From Pleurocapsa sp. MO_226.B13 (GTDB taxonomy: Bacteria > Cyanobacteriota > Cyanobacteriia > Cyanobacteriales > Xenococcaceae): DNA of 8,265 bases. The DNA lies in contig JASJEI010000474.1 in assembly GCA_030064795.1 (NCBI GenBank), positions 1-8,265 on the forward strand, written 5' to 3'. Both the position numbers and the translations under genes were made by a program. The notes below the pieces were generated by a model. The model was not told where the DNA came from. It did not search any database and was given only the letters and a program-made list of their open reading frames with translations. This document shows positions 6,638-8,265 of this stretch, piece after piece; positions within the stretch are counted from its first letter, which is position 1; each line of letters begins with the position of its first letter.

Positions 6638-6645
6638 ATCTAAGA

Positions 6646-6687
6646 TAGCTTTTAGCTTTTAGCTTTTAGCCGTTAGCTTTTAGCTTG
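6646..6687 (+). repeat. Heptamer short tandem repeat, TAGCTTT x6
   Basis: There are six consecutive 7-base units. Units 1, 2, 3 and 5 are exactly TAGCTTT, unit 4 is TAGCCGT and unit 6 is TAGCTTG. Such heptamer STRRs are a known feature of intergenic DNA in cyanobacteria, and copy number usually varies by slippage. Confidence 0.85.
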
Positions 6688-6714
6688 AGATATCGGTGAG
6701 AGTTGATTTTTAAC

Positions 6715-6759
6715 GGGCGGGCGACTTAAACTGCGGAAGTAAATTCCGCAGTCGCGCCC
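6715..6759. repeat. GC-rich hairpin
   Basis: CTGCGGAA (6731-6738) and TTCCGCAG (6744-6751) form a perfect 8-bp stem with loop GTAAA. It extends, after a five-base TTAAA bulge, through GCGA/TCGC (6721-6724 with 6752-6755) and GGGC/GCCC (6715-6718 with 6756-6759). No T-run follows on the plus strand. On the minus strand the TTAAAAA after it (about 6712-6706) is A-rich rather than T-rich, so it is not a typical terminator. Confidence 0.6.
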
Positions 6760-6761
6760 TT

Positions 6762-6846
6762 GAGATTGAACGAGGAAGCCCTAAAGGATTCGCTTCGCAT
6801 CACGCGTCGAGGTTTCCGTATGGAAGCGCAAGTCTCGTTTGTACTC
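6762..6846. repeat. 85-nt foldback with symmetric internal loop
   Basis: GAG then AACGAG (6762-6764, 6769-6774) pair with CTCGTT then CTC (6834-6839, 6844-6846), leaving a symmetric 4x4 internal loop. Inside, GAAGCC (6775-6780) can pair with GGTTTC (6811-6816) with one G-U pair. Small stems such as TTCC-GTAT-GGAA lie in the interior. It may be an RNA or DNA structure linked to IS605-type elements; its role is unknown. Confidence 0.45.
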
Positions 6847-6847
6847 A

Positions 6848-6898
6848 CCGTTAAATGATTCCGTGTTTTTTCAAAGATTTTTAACGGGGGTCACGGAA
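6848..6898. other. Interleaved inverted repeats, pseudoknot-like
   Basis: CCGTTAAA (6848-6855) pairs with TTTAACGG (6880-6887), while TTCCGTG (6859-6865), inside the first pair, matches CACGGAA (6892-6898), outside it. The A-B-A'-B' order allows an H-type pseudoknot or two mutually exclusive hairpins. It lies about 125 bp upstream of the start of the three-gene operon and may fall in its leader or just before its promoter. Confidence 0.5.
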
Positions 6899-6905
6899 CC
6901 CAAGG

Positions 6906-6933
6906 CTAATAGCTAATAGCTAATAGCTAATAG
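6906..6933 (+). repeat. Heptamer short tandem repeat, CTAATAG x4
   Basis: There are four exact 7-base copies of CTAATAG, followed by the start of a fifth (CT). It is a second cyanobacterial-type STRR in the same intergenic region, with a different unit from the TAGCTTT run at 6646. It lies immediately upstream of the operon that begins at 7023. Confidence 0.85.
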
Positions 6934-7022
6934 CTTCAAAGGTAATGTTAAAAAATAATATCTCCTTAGCAATGCTTAGTCATTCAGTTATTAGCATTGA
7001 AGGAGAGCTAGTAACTGAAGCT

Positions 7023-7235
7023 ATGGGTAAACCACAAATCGCTGTCAGAATGCCCCCTTCTCTGATGGAAAAGCTCAACAGCTACGTTAAGAAAACTGGC
7101 ACGTCGAAAACCGATGTGGTGGTTAGTGCGATCGCCCAATATCTTGGTTGTGCTGAGAACGTGCCATTGAATCAGCGCGTGGCTGAGTTGGAAAGGAGGG
7201 TTACTGAACTTGAGGCAGACAGATCTAGGAATTAA
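7023..7235 (+). CDS. Small RHH-like DNA-binding protein
   Basis: This 70-residue protein resembles the CopG/Arc ribbon-helix-helix fold. A short beta-strand (QIAVRMP, residues 5-11) is followed by helix 1 (LMEKLNSYVKKTG), a TSKTDVVVSAIAQYLG helix 2, and a C-terminal heptad-like helix (NQRVAELERRVTELEAD) likely to dimerise as a coiled coil. Expected roles are autoregulation of the operon or a chromosomal regulator. I start at the ATG giving MGKPQIAVR, where the domain begins; an AAGGAG lies 17 bases upstream, farther than ideal. The frame is open back to an ATG at 6945, which would add 26 residues with no domain character. A possible -10 TAATAT at 6956-6961 also argues for the later start. A HIP1 site lies within the gene. 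Confidence 0.75.
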   Translation: MGKPQIAVRMPPSLMEKLNSYVKKTGTSKTDVVVSAIAQYLGCAENVPLNQRVAELERRVTELEADRSRN

Positions 7236-7241
7236 AAGCTC

Positions 7242-7712
7242 ATGAAACTAACCAGGCGAGTTGTATTAACGGGATTTATGGCGATAATTTTTGCCCGTTT
7301 ATTCCCAGAAAAGTCGGTTCGGGGACAGGAAACTGACTCAGTTGATATTCAGTGGCGCGTACCGAGAGAGCAAGTTAAAACTGTCAAAGAAGAGTTGAAC
7401 TTCGATGGTGAGATAACAGGTGATGAGTCAACTATAGAAGACAGTAAAGGATTACCACTGATCTATATTTTTGCTGGAGTAGTTGCTGTAAGTCAGCTAG
7501 CGAGAACCTTGTTAGAAGTTTATCGCGATGTGAGATATGGAGGACTGGTAGTACACAGTAAGAATGGTGAGGTTCTTATCGATAACGATCCTCGCTTTAG
7601 TAGCGGTACGATGATTATAATACAAGGAGAAGAGGTAAAAGTTTTCCAAGATAAAAATCAACCTCAACCAACGGAGGTAATTAATGCTCTGAAGCCTCTG
7701 ATGAAGAAATGA
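7242..7712 (+). CDS. Exported or membrane-anchored protein of unknown family, partner of the caspase gene
   Basis: I do not recognise this 156-residue protein with certainty. The N-terminus (MKLTRRVVLTGFMAIIFA, then RGQE near 27-30) looks like a signal peptide with a twin-arginine-like start. Residues 36-67 are polar with predicted amphipathic helix. A glycine-containing hydrophobic segment (about 70-90, GLPLIYIFAGVVAVSQLA) leads into LLEVYRDVRYGG and strand-rich sequence (GLVVHSKNGEVLIDN, TMIIIQGEEVKVF), ending in a short helix (EVINALKPLMKK). The pattern of strand, hydrophobic helix, then two to three strands with a small C-terminal helix recalls the EACC1-type accessory component of bacterial conflict systems, but this is only an architectural resemblance. 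It starts 6 bases after the RHH gene and overlaps the peptidase start by 4 bases, so it probably works with that enzyme. Confidence 0.7.
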   Translation: MKLTRRVVLTGFMAIIFARLFPEKSVRGQETDSVDIQWRVPREQVKTVKEELNFDGEITGDESTIEDSKGLPLIYIFAGVVAVSQLARTLLEVYRDVRYGGLVVHSKNGEVLIDNDPRFSSGTMIIIQGEEVKVFQDKNQPQPTEVINALKPLMKK

Positions 7713-8146
7713 AACGGCGACTTGTTTACTTTCTTAAGTTATTAGCGTTGGTCAGTTTAACTGCCTATCTCTCAAGCAGTGGTGTACTAAAAGCACAGAG
7801 TGACTCCAAAGCAATTGAGATTACTGACAAGGATGGGAAATCAACTATTTTCTATGAGTCAAGTCATGCTTTGGTAATTTGGGTAGGAGATTACCAGCAC
7901 TGGAGTCGATTGAATAACGTAGAGGTGGAAGCAAGGCAGGTTGTTAATGCACTTGAGCAGCGAGGATTTAAGGTTACTACCGTAGGAAACCCTACTGGTG
8001 AAGATCTTCGGAATGCTATCAAAGATTTTATAGATAACTACGGCTACAACCCCGATAATCGGTTGGTGATTTTCTTTACGGGACATGGACATACAAGAAA
8101 CCAAACTAAAGGCTACCTTGTTCCAGTAGATGCTCCAGACCGCTAA
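7709..8146 (+). CDS. Caspase-family (C14) peptidase, truncated before the catalytic Cys
   Basis: This 145-residue frame begins with a signal peptide (MKRR, hydrophobic 7-27, cleavage possible near LKAQ) and continues into the p20-like caspase fold: strand SSHALVIWVGDY, helix NNVEVEARQVVNALEQRGF, strand KVTTVG, helix EDLRNAIKDFI, strand RLVIFFTGHGHT. H126 in TGHGH is the expected catalytic histidine. The next conserved part, a strand ending in DxC(F/Y)SG with the cysteine, is missing: after GYLVPVDAPD the frame hits TAA at 8144. The family domain normally runs about 80 or more residues further. The upstream genes and start (ATGA overlap) look normal, so the 3' part was probably displaced by an insertion at about 8140. 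As it stands the protein should be catalytically dead. Confidence 0.85.
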   Translation: MKRRLVYFLKLLALVSLTAYLSSSGVLKAQSDSKAIEITDKDGKSTIFYESSHALVIWVGDYQHWSRLNNVEVEARQVVNALEQRGFKVTTVGNPTGEDLRNAIKDFIDNYGYNPDNRLVIFFTGHGHTRNQTKGYLVPVDAPDR

Positions 8147-8265
8147 TAAAAATCTACTAAAATCTAATAGACCGCATTCCTAACGGTTAGAATGCTAGCT
8201 TGAGGACTTTAACCTCCTTTAGAAGACCGTCTTCGACGTTTTTTCTTGCTACATGACCCCTTTTT
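8141..8265. other. Sequence interrupting the caspase gene; short repeats and hairpins
   Basis: From about 8141 the sequence no longer encodes a caspase continuation in the frame. It opens with two direct copies of AAAATCTA (8149-8156, 8159-8166). AGACCGC occurs at 8137-8143 and again at 8169-8175. Stem-loops follow: CATT-CTAA/TTAG-AATG (8175-8194, one bulge), GAGG/CCTC (8202-8205 with 8213-8216) and GAAGAC/GTCTTC (8222-8227 with 8229-8234), the last followed by T6 at 8239-8244. This fits the subterminal hairpins of an IS200/IS605-like or IS607-like element starting here and running past the window, or a terminator. No gene starts before the window ends. Confidence 0.45.

Larger units (their letters stand above)
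5296..6640. mobile_element. Partial IS605-type element with divergent tnpA and tnpB
   Basis: A complete tnpA on the plus strand and a truncated tnpB on the minus strand share a 51-bp divergent intergenic region, the arrangement known from IS605. The tnpB-side end is missing, replaced by the decayed transposon. On the tnpA side a 78-nt imperfect hairpin (6560-6637) is a candidate for the subterminal foldback that TnpA recognises. The outer limit given is approximate because IS605-type elements have no terminal inverted repeats or target duplications. Confidence 0.6.

Noticed and set aside
6945..7022. Upstream start for the RHH-like protein
   Set aside because: The 26 extra residues add no domain, the ribosome site is too close to the ATG, and a possible -10 box lies downstream of it.
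7859..8104. Minus-strand open frame of 81 residues
   Set aside because: It lies wholly opposite the caspase domain and has no recognisable features.

Overview
The window looks like accessory DNA from a cyanobacterium, probably a filamentous or colonial, IS-rich one. This rests on five copies of the HIP1 palindrome GCGATCGC (723-730, 2204-2211, 2823-2830, 2993-3000, 7128-7135), two runs of cyanobacterial heptamer short tandem repeats (6646-6687, 6906-6933), moderate-to-low GC, and protein families common in that phylum (caspase-family peptidase, a small RHH-like DNA-binding protein, pentapeptide repeats). No rRNA, tRNA or CRISPR array was seen.

The left three quarters is layered mobile DNA. 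At 126-1923 is a complete-looking IS1182-type element: one minus-strand transposase, perfect terminal inverted repeats, and CTAG on both sides. Next is about 300 bp without a convincing gene, holding four hairpins in a row (1988-2130). It is followed by a 191-bp nested inverted repeat (2141-2331) in which three conserved blocks occur in both arms. From 2468 to about 5295 lies a decayed TnsB/TniA-type transposon on the minus strand, in transcription order: serine recombinase, DDE transposase broken by two frameshifts, and an AAA ATPase cut off just after Walker A and fused to pentapeptide repeats. Its upstream end carries a cluster of five related motifs (5133-5270), probably transposase-binding sites.

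That transposon end abuts, and appears to have truncated, the tnpB of an IS605-type element. Its divergent tnpA (6117-6533) is intact. A 411-bp non-coding stretch follows (6534-6944), crowded with hairpins, a pseudoknot-like arrangement and the heptamer repeats.

The right end (7023-8146) is a compact plus-strand operon of three genes with a 6-bp gap and a 4-bp overlap: an RHH-like DNA-binding protein, an exported or membrane-anchored protein of unknown family, and a caspase-family peptidase. The peptidase keeps its catalytic His but stops before the catalytic Cys. The sequence after its stop (8141-8265) holds short repeats and hairpins, consistent with another insertion. The trio is the best candidate for a poorly described system here. 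The rest is chiefly of interest as a record of successive insertions and of unusual transposon ends.
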